Numbered from the stretch's first letter, positions 24,651 to 32,898 are shown. The stretch: DNA of 64,000 nucleotides from Streptomyces sp. LX-29 (GCF_029541745.1 NZ_CP089746.1:3977559-4041558); one strand, 5' to 3'. The notes: generated by a model from the letters alone, not told the origin. A program made the numbers and translations.

Positions 24651-25880
24651 TCACCACTTGTAGGTCCAGACCGTGTCGTCGTACGCGCCGGAGCTGTTCA
24701 CATGGATCCGGATGCGGGCGGTGTCGTCCTGGAACGTCTGGCCGGGTTTCCAGGTCTGCATGTCCAGCGTGGTGCAGTTCCCGGCGGGTGCGGCGGCCTT
24801 GGGGTTGGTCACCACGCGGACCGGTCCGTCGCCGCTGGCGACCGAGGTGTCGATCTTGTAGATCAGTACGCCGGTGGCGCAGGCTCTGGAGTCGTTGTTG
24901 GCGGCCTTGCGGGACTCGGCGACGTAGGCCGTGGTGGCGCTGGTCTTGATCACCGCCAGCTTGTAGCCGTTGCCCCCGTACTCCACTCCGTTCAGCTTGG
25001 TGGCGTACGTGCCCGACGTGGACAGGCAGGAGACCTGGCTGTCGTTGATCCATCCGAGCTTCCACGTGTGCCAGCCGAGGAACTGCGGGGCCGGGCCGCT
25101 CACCTTGCCCATGAGGTCCCACCCGCCGACGTACTGGTGCTGTTCGCCGTTGAAGGCGTAGAGGTCGGGCAGGCCGAAGGTGTGTCCGGTCTCGTGGTCG
25201 GCGACCTTGTAGCCCCAGTGCCACATGTCCTGACCGAAGGTCACCGCCCACTTGATCGCCACCCAGGCGTTCGTCGCCTTGTTCCAGACCCAGGTCGGGT
25301 TGGCGGGGTCCTGGACCCAGGTGGGGGTGTGCGTGATCGCGGCCGCGGTACTGGTCGGCACGATGTAGAACATGTCGTAGTCGGCGAGGTTGACGCCTGC
25401 GTCGGCGGCACCGGCGAGCGCGTCCTTCACATAGACACGGTGCGTGTCCCAGGAGAACCCGCGCGCCCAGTTGTAGTCGGTGGATTTCTTCGGCATGCGC
25501 ACCCAGTTGCCGTACGGGGCTCGCATGTCCAGCCAGACCTTGCCGTTGGACGCCTTCCACATCCAGTCGGCGGCGCCGGATATCTGGTGGTAGTAGCGAT
25601 CGAGGGGCGTGGTGGTCCCGACGGCGTCGGGGAAGTCCACGTAGATCACGCCTACGCGCTTGGTTCCCTCCGGCTTCTGGAAGCGGTCGTAGCCGGTTTG
25701 TTGGCCCTCGTCGGTGTAGCCGGTCGTTCCCTGGAGCGCGCAAACCGAGGTGCTTCCGTTGGACCCCTGGGCGGTGTCGGCGGGGGCGACGACCAGGGAG
25801 AGCAAGGCGACCAGGGCTGCGAACAGGACAAGGACGGGCACCGCGACGCGCGGGCGCCACGACGCGAGTGGGGATCTCAT
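24651..25880 (-). CDS. Secreted M6-family metalloprotease domain protein
   Basis: A 409-residue exported protein. A signal peptide (RPRVAVPVLVLFAALVALLSLVVAPADTA) with cleavage near residue 37 leads into an M6-like (immune inhibitor A-like) peptidase domain. The zinc motif is HETGH (VADHETGHTFGLPDLYAF), with conserved downstream GGWDLMG and a likely third ligand region. A C-terminal beta-rich segment ends WTYKW. Codons are somewhat less G/C-biased than neighbouring genes. A role in extracellular proteolysis is inferred. Confidence 0.9.
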   Translation of the reverse strand: MRSPLASWRPRVAVPVLVLFAALVALLSLVVAPADTAQGSNGSTSVCALQGTTGYTDEGQQTGYDRFQKPEGTKRVGVIYVDFPDAVGTTTPLDRYYHQISGAADWMWKASNGKVWLDMRAPYGNWVRMPKKSTDYNWARGFSWDTHRVYVKDALAGAADAGVNLADYDMFYIVPTSTAAAITHTPTWVQDPANPTWVWNKATNAWVAIKWAVTFGQDMWHWGYKVADHETGHTFGLPDLYAFNGEQHQYVGGWDLMGKVSGPAPQFLGWHTWKLGWINDSQVSCLSTSGTYATKLNGVEYGGNGYKLAVIKTSATTAYVAESRKAANNDSRACATGVLIYKIDTSVASGDGPVRVVTNPKAAAPAGNCTTLDMQTWKPGQTFQDDTARIRIHVNSSGAYDDTVWTYKW

Positions 25881-26250
25881 GGTGTGCCTCCGTGGGGGGT
25901 GCCCGCTCTCTGCCGTGCGGGCATGACTTTCCGTTGCCTGCCGATGGATATGTTGGGGACAGGATGCCGATGCGGCGGCGGTGCCGAAAGCTAGTGGATC
26001 TCCACAACAGCGCGCTATGGGGCGGGAATCGTGCCGCCGCGATCACCAGCGGTTATCGGGAATCCGCGCGCTGCCGCGCATCGAAACGCCGGTCCGGGCC
26101 TTCCCCGTACGGGCCCTGTGCCTTGCCCGCCACGGTGATCCCCTGCGATCAGCGGCCACCGGTCCCCGCCGGCGGCGCGGGGCAGCGGAAGCGTCCGCCA
26201 AAAAACCCGTGGCGCCACGTGCTCGGCCATGTCAGGCTGGGCGGCGTCCA
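25881..26250. other. Intergenic region between protease gene and tRNA-Trp
   Basis: No gene is supported here. It must hold the protease promoter on the minus strand and the tRNA-Trp promoter on the plus strand, but I cannot define either confidently. Confidence 0.4.
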
Positions 26251-26326
26251 AGGGGTGTAGCTCAGAGGCCAGAGCGCCGGTCTCCAAAACCGGATGTCGC
26301 AGGTTCGACTCCTGCCACCCCTGCCA
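26251..26326 (+). tRNA. tRNA-Trp (anticodon CCA)
   Basis: A complete cloverleaf can be folded: acceptor AGGGGTG/CACCCCT, D-arm GCTC/GAGC, anticodon stem CCGGT/ACCGG around CTCCAAA, five-base variable loop, T-arm GCAGG/CCTGC with TTCGACT, discriminator G and an encoded CCA. It is the last chromosomal feature before the att array. Confidence 0.95.
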
Positions 26327-26383
26327 TGGCCTCCACAACCAGGCGTCGAATCCGCCGGGCTTGTGGGGCGAGGTCCAGACAAA

Positions 26384-26465
26384 CAACAAGGCCCAGGTCT
26401 CCGACCTGGGCCTTCGCTATGGAGCGGGTGACGAGAATCGAACTCGCGCTCTGAGCTTGGGAATC
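26384..26465. other. Outermost attachment site (att1, left end of the accretion locus)
   Basis: It contains the 44-bp core (26420-26463), identical to the 3' part of tRNA-Gly(UCC) at 52478-52521 including the encoded CCA. To its left, 36 more bases including a tRNA-terminator-like hairpin (AAGGCCCAGGTC/GACCTGGGCCTT at 26388-26414) match the second site; over 82 bp the two differ at one base. The 5' half of the tRNA is missing, so this is a recombination product, not a gene. Confidence 0.9.
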
Positions 26466-26575
26466 CCGAGGCTTGACCGGGCCCTCTGCCGTCCTGACCT
26501 GCGAAAACTCGGTTATGGGCGCATGGTGGTAAGCCTGATCACTGCCCTGTTGTGACCGCCGCTTACCGCCCGATG

Positions 26576-26593
26576 TGGCACGGAAGTGGCACG
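26576..26593. other. Arm-type integrase site pair, left end of the CIME
   Basis: TGGCACG at 26576-26582 and 26587-26593, 11 bp apart, lie 113 bp from the end of the att core. The same spacing and nearly the same distance (112 bp) occur at the AICE left end. Binding by the integrase is inferred. Confidence 0.6.
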
Positions 26594-26649
26594 GGGAGTC
26601 CGCGCGCGGGCAGAGCCTCTGATCGTGGGGGCGCAGTCTGATCACCGCG

Positions 26650-26967
26650 TTGAGCCGGCATCTCGGCCCGATCACCCGCGTCGGACTGGACGCGAGTGCC
26701 TGGGAGGAACTGCCGACGCGACTGGTCATCGACGATCGGGTCGTCCACCTCGACTCCTTCCCGGTCGGTGACGACACCGTCCTCATCACCCGGGGCGACC
26801 AGGATCATTTCTCCCTGCTGGTCGTCCCCCCGCAGGCGGCGCCGGACGCCGCACGCGCCGCGATGGCCCAGGCCGTACGAGCCGACAACATCACCTCAGC
26901 CGAGCACATCCTCATCGACACCGGGACCAATCCCGGCACACCTGGCCTCAAGGGGTCCTGGCCGTAG
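26650..26967 (+). pseudogene. N-terminally truncated DUF5994 protein gene
   Basis: The translated frame HLGPITRVGLDASAWEELPTRLVIDDRVVHLDSF … HFSLLVVPPQAAPDAARAAMAQAVRADN matches the C-terminal two thirds of DUF5994 proteins from Streptomyces. The usual N-terminal ~45 residues are missing. In frame, a stop lies at 26620, and the arm-type att sites begin just beyond. The only available start is TTG at 26650 without a ribosome binding site. It is read as a gene cut by integration or by decay of the element end. Confidence 0.6.
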
Positions 26968-27025
26968 CCACCCGCTTTCACACATGTCCGTCCGGGGCTC
27001 GAGCCGACCGCCCGCGCCCACGCGA

Positions 27026-27376
27026 TCAGCTCGAACCGGGACGGGAGCTGTCGGACGCTTCCTTCGCGGCACGGCGGTACTCGGCGTTGATGCGCTGAGC
27101 TTCCTCAAGCTGGTCCTCCAGGATGACGATGCGGCAAGCAGCCTCGATCGGGGTTCCCCTGTCGACGAGCTCGCGGGCGCGAGCGGCGATCCGCAGTTGG
27201 TAGCGGGAGTACCGGCGATGTCCGCCTTCCGAGCGCAGCGGAGTGATCAGACGGGCCTCACCGATGGCTCGGAGGAAGGCGGGGGTCGTGCCGAGCATTT
27301 CGGCGGCCCGGCCCATGGTGTATGCCGGGTAGTCGTCGTCGTCCAGACGATCGCTGAGTGGAGTGTCTGCTGCCAT
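27026..27376 (-). CDS. MerR-family transcriptional regulator
   Basis: A 116-residue protein with a MerR helix-turn-helix (YPAYTMGRAAEMLGTTPAFLRAIGEARLITPLRSEGGHRRYSRYQLRIAARARELVDRGTPIEAACRIVILEDQLEEAQRIN) and a short C-terminal helix, with no effector domain. GAGGTGAC precedes the ATG. This short MerR type often accompanies cold-shock or DEAD-box genes in Streptomyces. Its target may be the cassette to its right, but no operator is evident. Confidence 0.85.
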   Translation of the reverse strand: MAADTPLSDRLDDDDYPAYTMGRAAEMLGTTPAFLRAIGEARLITPLRSEGGHRRYSRYQLRIAARARELVDRGTPIEAACRIVILEDQLEEAQRINAEYRRAAKEASDSSRPGSS

Positions 27377-28160
27377 GTCACCTCGCTGTGCAAACGCGTC
27401 GAGGGGCCCTGGCGCCGTACGGCACCAGGGCCCCGAAGGAAATTCAACACCATCTGTCGGCCCTAATGCTGTGCCGACCTTCTGTTTCCGCTACCCGGCC
27501 CGTGAGGCGAGGGGTGCGGGGATCGCGGCTGCGTGACCGGGGACCACCATCCAATCCGGGGTCTTGCGGTACCCGGACCGAGAGCTTCCCGGGCCGGGCG
27601 ATCCTGATGGCGTCTGCTCCTCCGTCCTTCCTCTGAACCAACCACTGGGTGAACGGGTACTGCGGTACTGCATCGGTGACGCTGGTGGCAGCCCTTCGAC
27701 CTGCGGCTGCCCAGTGCGGCTCTCAGCCCTGTCACCGCTTCTGCGAATGCCTTGGCTTCGGAGCTCCAGAGCCGCACTGACCTGCGAACTTCAGGTACTG
27801 CTACCCGCCAGTTCGTGTCTGCCGGGTCTCACTTGACCGTGTCAACGAGAAAAAGGTTAACCGTGCCGGGTCTCAATGTCTACTCTGGCAAAAGTAGATT
27901 TTGGCGCTGGCAGGCCACAGGTATCCTGTGGCCTGCGATAACGGTGGAACAAGTCGTCGTGGGCGGCGGCAACGGATGCGTGTGCCAGCGGTCCCGAAGG
28001 ACTGCTTCCGTCTCGGCCACCGCGGGCAGCGAGACGCTGCTTTCCCCCGCCCGGCCAGGAGCCTTCGCACGGACGGCGAGGCGGCGAAACGGCGGTGAGG
28101 GCCCTGCCGACGACGCGTCGGCAGGGCCCTCACCGGGTCTCTGGTGGCGGTTTCCGCCTG
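27377..28160. other. Gene-poor stretch with three perfect hairpins
   Basis: No reading frame here has convincing codon usage. Visible structures are: an AT-rich hairpin with T-run (TCTACT … AGTAGATTTT, 27881-27904, plus strand); a perfect 12-bp hairpin GCAGGCCACAGG/CCTGTGGCCTGC with a TAT loop (27910-27936); and the long terminator listed separately. A short frame MRVPAVPKDCFRLGHRGQ… runs to 28098 but lacks a good ribosome binding site. The region may encode a small RNA or be decayed DNA. Confidence 0.45.
28094..28134. terminator. Perfect 18-bp hairpin terminator of the cold-shock cassette
   Basis: GGTGAGGGCCCTGCCGAC and its exact complement flank the loop GACGC. It lies 26 bp beyond the last gene of the leftward cassette (ends 28161), so it is the expected transcript end, and could also serve plus-strand transcripts. 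Confidence 0.75.
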
Positions 28161-28478
28161 TCACCACACCTCTAGGGAAGCGGCGTCCCCGAGAGGCGCC
28201 GATGTGGTTCGAGGCGACGTGAGGACACCCATCGGCGCGGTCTCGAGTCGGTCGTGGCAGGTGAAGCCGAGGCGGGTCATGGCCCGGACGACTTCGCCGC
28301 TGGTGAAGTCGCGGCGGTCCTGTCGGGTGATGACCTGGCCCACTTGCTCGACCGGGTAGCGGCGGCGGCCGATGGTCACGGACTCACCCGTGACGAGCTC
28401 AGGCCTGACGCCCTTCATCGAGGCCAGCACCCCGCTCTTGGTCAGCTCGAACGGATACCGGGCGATCACACAGCGCAT
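28161..28478 (-). CDS. Conserved cold-shock-cassette protein (SCO5918-like)
   Basis: A 105-residue protein starting MRCVIARYPFELTKSGVLASM, followed by a beta-rich stretch (ESVTIGRRRYPVEQVGQVITRQDRRDFTSGEVVRAMTRLGFTCHD). From memory this resembles a Streptomyces family found downstream of DEAD-box helicase genes (SCO5918-SCO5921 region); function unknown. Its start overlaps the CBS-domain gene by 13 bp, so the two are probably coupled. Confidence 0.75.
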   Translation of the reverse strand: MRCVIARYPFELTKSGVLASMKGVRPELVTGESVTIGRRRYPVEQVGQVITRQDRRDFTSGEVVRAMTRLGFTCHDRLETAPMGVLTSPRTTSAPLGDAASLEVW

Positions 28479-28795
28479 GACGCCTCACAGAGAAGAAAGA
28501 GAACGGACTGACCGGACGAGGTGGACGGTCCGGGGAGGACGTCCCGTAGACGGACGCGGTCCGTGTAGGTGGGGCTGTCGCGGAGAACGGCGAGCCGTGC
28601 CAGGGTGATCAGGCCGGTGCTCTGGTCGTCCCCGTCGCAGAGGACGAGGTGATCGACACGGGCACCGGCCATGAGGGACAGAGCCACCTCGACCGTCATG
28701 TCGTCACAGACCCGAGGTCCGGACGCGTCCCTGCCGTCGACCACGGCGTTGGGGGAGGGAGCCACTACCTTGTGCTGCGTCTGAGTCGGCGTCAT
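28466..28795 (-). CDS. CBS-domain protein
   Basis: A 109-residue protein with one recognisable CBS motif (VCDDMTVEVALSLMAGARVDHLVLCDGDDQSTGLITLARLAVLRDSPTYTDRVRLRDVL). CBS domains normally work in pairs, so it is likely to dimerise and bind an adenosyl ligand. It is third in the cassette, 36 bp downstream of the helicase gene, with GGAGGCAC before its ATG. A link between energy state and cold response is a guess. Confidence 0.78.
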   Translation of the reverse strand: MTPTQTQHKVVAPSPNAVVDGRDASGPRVCDDMTVEVALSLMAGARVDHLVLCDGDDQSTGLITLARLAVLRDSPTYTDRVRLRDVLPGPSTSSGQSVLFLLCEASCAV

Positions 28796-28831
28796 ACGTG
28801 CCTCCTGGTGCGTGAGGGGGTGGGCTCGTGA

Positions 28832-30190
28832 TCATTCCGGCGCGGTGATGACGACCGGGACACCGGAAGGAGCCTGGGCGCCTGTGATGCGGCTCAGCTC
28901 CGCCTCGCCCGAACGCACCTGGGCGACTCGGGGGGTGATGCCTGCCGAAGCCATCAGTCGGCTCATACCGCGCCGCTGGTCAGGGGTCACCAGGGTGACG
29001 ACGCTGCCGTACTCGCCGGCGCGGGCCGTACGGCCGCCGCGGTGCAGGTAGTCCTTGTGGTCACTGGGCGGATCTACATTGACGACCAGATCGAGGTTGT
29101 CGACGTGGATCCCGCGCGCCGCGACGTTGGTCGCCACCAGTACCCTCACATGCCCGCTCTTGAACTGGGCCAGGGTCCGCGTGCGCTGCGGCTGGGACTT
29201 GCCACCGTGCAGGGCTGCGGCGCGGACACCGTTGCTCAGCAGGTGCTTGGTCAGCCGGTCCACCGCGTGCTTGGTATCGAGGAACATGATCACTCGACCG
29301 TCTCGCGCCGCGATCTCGGTGGTCGTCCGATGCTTGTCCGCGTCGTGCACGTGGAGTACGTGGTGCTCCATCGTGGTGACCGCGCCCGCCGACGGGTCGA
29401 CGGAGTGGACCACCGGGTCCGTCAGGTAGCGGCGGACCAGCAGGTCGACGTTGCGGTCCAGAGTGGCCGAGAAGAGCATCCGCTGCCCGTCGGGACGCAC
29501 CTGGTCGAGCAGGGCGGTGACCTGGGGCATGAAGCCCATGTCGGCCATTTGGTCGGCCTCGTCGAGCACCGTACTGCCGACATCGTCCAGTCGGCAGTCG
29601 CCCCGGTCGATGAGGTCCTTGAGCCGCCCGGGCGTCGCGACGACCACCTCGACCCCGGCGCGCAGCGCACCGGCCTGCCTGCCGATGGACATCCCGCCGA
29701 CGACGGTGGCCAGCCGCAGGCCCACGGAGCGGGCGTACGGAGTGAGCGCGTCGGTGACCTGCTGGGCGAGCTCGCGGGTGGGGACGAGGACGAGGGCGAG
29801 CGGCTGCCGTGGCTCGGCACGCCGCCCCGCTGTACGGGCCAGTACGGCGAGGCCGAAAGCGAGGGTCTTGCCCGAGCCGGTGCGGCCACGGCCGAGTACG
29901 TCACGACCGGCCAGGGAGTTCGGCAGGGTCGCCGCCTGGATCGGGAAGGGTGCGGTCACGCCTTCGCGGCCGAGCGTGGCCAACAGCCGCGCAGGCATGG
30001 CGAGATCGGCGAACGACCCGACGGCGGGCAGCGCGGGCGTGATCGTCTTCGGCGGCGCGAACTCGCCCCGTACGGCCCGTCCGGGCTGTCGATTTCCGTA
30101 GCCCTTTAAATGGCGCGGACCACCGGAGCGGTGGGTACCGGCGCCTCCTCCGAAGCGGTCATCCGTGTGAGTTGTGCGGGCACGCTTCAT
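28832..30190 (-). CDS. DEAD-box ATP-dependent RNA helicase
   Basis: A 452-residue helicase. An Arg/Gly-rich N-terminus (~45 residues) precedes the Q motif region (PFPIQAATLP). Motif I is GRTGSGKT, Ia VPTRELAQQ, Ib ATPGRL, II DEAD (VLDEADQMADMGF), III SAT, V VATNVAARGIHV and VI HRGGRTARAG. It lacks the long RNA-binding C-terminus of DeaD/CsdA. The start at 30190 follows AAGGAAGG; a GTG lies eight codons upstream. It should unwind structured mRNA in the cold, together with the cold-shock protein encoded upstream. Confidence 0.93.
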   Translation of the reverse strand: MKRARTTHTDDRFGGGAGTHRSGGPRHLKGYGNRQPGRAVRGEFAPPKTITPALPAVGSFADLAMPARLLATLGREGVTAPFPIQAATLPNSLAGRDVLGRGRTGSGKTLAFGLAVLARTAGRRAEPRQPLALVLVPTRELAQQVTDALTPYARSVGLRLATVVGGMSIGRQAGALRAGVEVVVATPGRLKDLIDRGDCRLDDVGSTVLDEADQMADMGFMPQVTALLDQVRPDGQRMLFSATLDRNVDLLVRRYLTDPVVHSVDPSAGAVTTMEHHVLHVHDADKHRTTTEIAARDGRVIMFLDTKHAVDRLTKHLLSNGVRAAALHGGKSQPQRTRTLAQFKSGHVRVLVATNVAARGIHVDNLDLVVNVDPPSDHKDYLHRGGRTARAGEYGSVVTLVTPDQRRGMSRLMASAGITPRVAQVRSGEAELSRITGAQAPSGVPVVITAPE

Positions 30191-30361
30191 GCGGAACCTT
30201 CCTTGACGAGGCACGTAGCAAGGAATTCCCGCAGCAGATGAGCGGCGCAGAGAATCTCGAGACGGGCCAAATGAGAAGTGGGCCGAGTCGGACCGACGGG
30301 GAATGTGTCACCCGTCGGAGATGCGGGGAGCCTTTCCGTCGCGCGCCCTGAAAAGCAGCGA

Positions 30362-30396
30362 GATGGGGCCCGCACCCCAGAGGTGCGGGCCCCATC
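30362..30396 (-). terminator. Intrinsic terminator or attenuator after the cold-shock gene
   Basis: GATGGGGCCCGCACC and GGTGCGGGCCCCATC form a perfect 15-bp stem with a CCAGA loop, followed on the minus strand by CTTTT. It lies between the cold-shock gene and the helicase gene and could limit read-through into the helicase. Confidence 0.75.
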
Positions 30397-30421
30397 TACG
30401 AAGTAAGCGTCAGCGCCGGTG

Positions 30422-30625
30422 TCAGGCGGGAACGATGTTCTCTGCCGTCGGGCCCTTCTGGCCCTGCGCGATGTCGAACGACACCTTCTGGCCTTCCAGC
30501 AGCTCGCGGAAGCCCTGGGTGGCGATGTTCGAGTAGTGGGCGAAGACGTCGGGGCCACCGCCGTCCTGCTCGATGAAGCCGAAGCCCTTTTCCGCGTTGA
30601 ACCACTTCACGGTGCCAGTAGCCAT
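30422..30625 (-). CDS. Cold-shock protein (CspA family)
   Basis: A 67-residue OB-fold RNA chaperone. RNP1 is KGFGFIEQ, RNP2 is DVFAHYSNI, and the start is MATGTVKWFNAEKGFGF. The C-terminus KGPTAENIVPA is typical of Streptomyces Csp. AAGGAGAAATGAC gives a strong ribosome binding site. The sequence upstream is AT-richer than the surroundings and probably forms a long 5' leader, as is usual for cold-induced csp genes. It heads the cassette csp - helicase - CBS protein - SCO5918-like protein. Confidence 0.95.
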   Translation of the reverse strand: MATGTVKWFNAEKGFGFIEQDGGGPDVFAHYSNIATQGFRELLEGQKVSFDIAQGQKGPTAENIVPA

Positions 30626-31196
30626 GTCATTTCTCCTTGGGATAGACGGTGTCAGGAATTCACCCTGTGCGAATTCCGTGTCGCCGTGATGATCACCCGT
30701 GGAAATGAATCTTCTGGCAACCACACCTGCAACTGACATCGACAGTAGCACGGTGAGACCGGCTCTGCATGGCGATAATTCTGCTCCGGTCGACGGTCGG
30801 GGAATGCTCGCCGAGCCCCGCACCTATTTTCTCATTCCGCGGGAACAGATATTGGTCTCCGGGGGCGTGGCCTTTTCTGCCGTGCACTTCCGCCCGCAGC
30901 CACCTCTGTCGACGGGAGATGTGCCGCTGCCCCTGTCGTCAGGCGAGTGGGCATCCCCTCGCCCGTCGGCGAGATCTGTACGGCCATCTGGGTACCCGAA
31001 CGCCTTGGCTGACAAGGGAGTTGGGAGAATTGCACAGCGGGGAGATGCTTCGTCGTGTGTCGGATGTCGACGAGAGAGCCCCCAGGTTGAGGAGCACGGA
31101 TCACAGTGAGGGCGTCTCAAGTTGCGGGATGGAGTCGAACAAGCAAGCGAGCCCTCTGGGCGGGTGGGGCGCCTGCGGGTCGATTTCGTTGCCAAG
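30626..31196. other. Upstream region of the cold-shock gene; no gene seen
   Basis: About 570 bases without a convincing gene. The part next to the csp start (30626-30860) is AT-richer and must hold the csp promoter and leader. The remainder has out-of-frame coding character only and is probably the decayed right end of the element, where an integrase would be expected. Confidence 0.45.
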
Positions 31197-31214
31197 TGGT
31201 GCGCAAGTGGAGTG
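31197..31214. other. Degenerate arm-type site pair, right end of the CIME
   Basis: TGGTGCG (31197-31203) and TGGAGTG (31208-31214) are 11 bp apart and end 61 bp before the att core at 31275. The intact AICE right arm pair has the same 11-bp spacing and ends 62 bp before its core. The sequence has drifted but the geometry is kept. Confidence 0.45.
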
Positions 31215-31238
31215 CGAGCCCGCAGAGGTCCGCAGAAG

Positions 31239-31320
31239 CAACAAGGCCCAGGTCTCTGACCTGGGCCTTCGCTATGGAGCGGGTGACGAGAATCGAACTC
31301 GCGCTCTGAGCTTGGGAATC
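31239..31320. other. Internal attachment site (att2: CIME right end / AICE left end)
   Basis: It carries the 44-bp tRNA-Gly core at 31275-31318 and the same terminator-like hairpin to its left (31243-31269) as att1; 81 of 82 positions match att1. It is the junction between the older element on the left and the AICE on the right. Confidence 0.9.
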
Positions 31321-31429
31321 ACCGGATGGTCGGCGTCGATCATTGCGCTGACCTGCGTGAACGGTGCCGGGTGCGATCGTGAATGTGGGCTCCTGGTAGC
31401 CCGTGTTGACCGTGGTTTACCGCTCGTTC

Positions 31430-31447
31430 TGGCACGCATCTGGCACG
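31430..31447. other. Arm-type integrase site pair, left end of the AICE
   Basis: TGGCACG at 31430-31436 and 31441-31447 with 11-bp periodicity, 112 bp inside the att core. The same heptamer pair lies in the 3' end of the integrase gene at the other end of the element. Confidence 0.65.
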
Positions 31448-31599
31448 GTAGTAGCTTCGATCACTCGCACACGACTACGGCGCTCAGGGCGCGGGCGAAG
31501 AACGTGCAGTTGTCGTCCGTCGGCATCTCCTAGCCGAAGCAAGGTGCCAGCCAGTTCGGTGAGCTCTCGGGCCACGCTGCCAGCGCCTCTGGGCGGCTC

Positions 31600-32898
31600 T
31601 TAAACGACGGTCTCCTTTAGGTGTAGAACCCCCTTTCTGTCGCCAGACTCCTCAATAATCCGACCCTCTCGCAGTAGCCAGCGCACGACGGACAAAACGC
31701 GGTCAAAGTGCTCATCATTCCTACTGTTGTAAAGGGCTCCCGAAATATCCGCTACGTCCGCTAGTGAAAGCTGGACTCGTTTCTCTAGCAAGAAACATAT
31801 CAATTCTCCGTCAAGCCTCGTTGTCCAATTTTCGAGAAGGTCATCAACGCGCTTATCGGCCTCCGCCCAGGAATGAGAAACGAGTTCACCTTGAGAGAGG
31901 AAGACCGGACACCGGTTAGTGAGGGAGATGATGAACGTACGCACCTTTGCCCAGGGGATGGGCTTCTCATCCTCGGATGCCGACCTATTTTCTCGGACTG
32001 CTTCGATCGAGTCGCGAATCAACTTTGGGACAGTCGAGTGGCCGTCTCTAACCAGCCTTTCTATCTCTTCGTAGATGGAAAGTCGAATCTGCTGGAATGG
32101 GCCAAAACTAGAAGTCCTAAGCACGGTAACAAATTCATCCGAACGCCGCGGGAAGATATTTTTTGGTTTAGGCTCCCCTGGGGGTGATGTGGCGGCCCCT
32201 GAACTTAGAACGGAGAATTCGCCTGGTGTCATGCGGTGTGCCTCTTGCTTCCCTTTCGGGGTTAGAATTACATAGGGGTTCGGGCTGCCAATGGGCCCTT
32301 GCTCGGTGACGAGACCTCTTTCGGCGGCGAGCGAGACTATATCGGAGATAAAGCGCGGCTTACCCGGGTATGTTCCTGGCTGTTTGCGGAATCGGGGATC
32401 TTGGATTTGGAGTACGCTTCTGAGATCTGTCTTACGAATTGGGTTCCCGTAGCGTGTAAGGGCGATCAAGAGGTGTTCGATTACCTCCTGCGGTTGCATG
32501 AATTCCTTGGGCCAAGTCGCCGGGAATGTCTCCGTGGTTGGTGCGAAATCATTCAAATCGATGAAGCTAACGCGATGAGAATGATTCGCTGCGAGAGTCT
32601 CAACGTTCTGTCTGATCGCGGAGTGAAAGGAAGCTACTGAGATGACCTCGCAGGCGACCAGGGCAATGAGGACTCTATCCACTATTGCGGCGGTGGCGCT
32701 ATCTTCGCTTGTTCCGGCAGGAAGGGCCACAAGATCAAAATCGTAATCGTCCTGGGTGAATTCGCCGCGCTGTGTTTCGAGAATGAGCAATTCAATTTCA
32801 TCGCTAGCTGTCGCGTCGACAAATGAAAGAAAAGCGTTCAGGATGCTTCCCGCGCTGCCTGAATGGGCTCTCGTTATATCGACTATGTAGCGCACCAC
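31600..32898 (-). CDS. Low-GC AICE cargo protein, unknown (possible NYN/LOTUS-like)
   Basis: A 432-residue protein encoded by DNA near 50% GC, far below the rest of the window and using codons rare in Streptomyces. Residues ~1-115 look like an alpha/beta domain (MVRYIVDITRAH … IELLILETQRGEF … VISVASFHSAIRQNVETLAANHSHRVSFIDLND). Residues ~135-220 resemble a winged-helix or OST-HTH/LOTUS-type domain (LLIALTRYGNPIRKTDLRSVLQIQDPRF … GLVTEQG … YVILTPKG). The rest contains two more helical, winged-helix-like units (VFLSQGELV; SLADVADISGALYNSRNDEHFDRVLSVVRWLLREGRIIEE). A NYN-RNase-like N-terminus is only a guess. It sits just inside the left end, the usual AICE cargo position, so a defence or regulatory role is possible. 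Confidence 0.7.
   Translation of the reverse strand: MVRYIVDITRAHSGSAGSILNAFLSFVDATASDEIELLILETQRGEFTQDDYDFDLVALPAGTSEDSATAAIVDRVLIALVACEVISVASFHSAIRQNVETLAANHSHRVSFIDLNDFAPTTETFPATWPKEFMQPQEVIEHLLIALTRYGNPIRKTDLRSVLQIQDPRFRKQPGTYPGKPRFISDIVSLAAERGLVTEQGPIGSPNPYVILTPKGKQEAHRMTPGEFSVLSSGAATSPPGEPKPKNIFPRRSDEFVTVLRTSSFGPFQQIRLSIYEEIERLVRDGHSTVPKLIRDSIEAVRENRSASEDEKPIPWAKVRTFIISLTNRCPVFLSQGELVSHSWAEADKRVDDLLENWTTRLDGELICFLLEKRVQLSLADVADISGALYNSRNDEHFDRVLSVVRWLLREGRIIEESGDRKGVLHLKETVV

Larger units (their letters stand above)
26420..31318. mobile_element. Integrase-less att-flanked element (CIME-like) carrying a cold-shock cassette
   Basis: An interval of 4.9 kb bounded by two direct copies of the tRNA-Gly att core. 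Just inside each end is a pair of integrase-arm-like heptamers with the same geometry as the downstream AICE. It contains a truncated DUF5994 gene, a MerR regulator and a four-gene cold-shock/DEAD-box cassette, but no integrase, replication or transfer gene. This matches the definition of a cis-mobilizable element: a decayed integrative element that keeps its att sites and can be moved by a related element in tandem. Mobility is inferred; the boundaries are directly visible. Confidence 0.7.

Noticed and set aside
26384..26465. Second functional tRNA-Gly gene at att1 (and at att2)
   Set aside because: Only the 3' half (from the anticodon to CCA) is present; the D-arm and 5' acceptor strand are missing.
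27463..27777. Minus-strand 104-codon frame in the CIME gap
   Set aside because: It uses many rare codons (AGA, GTA, TCA, GGA), has no recognisable domain and no start signal.
30699..31109. Plus-strand frame upstream of the cold-shock gene as a protein
   Set aside because: Codon usage is poor, there is no ribosome binding site, and it runs through the csp promoter/leader.
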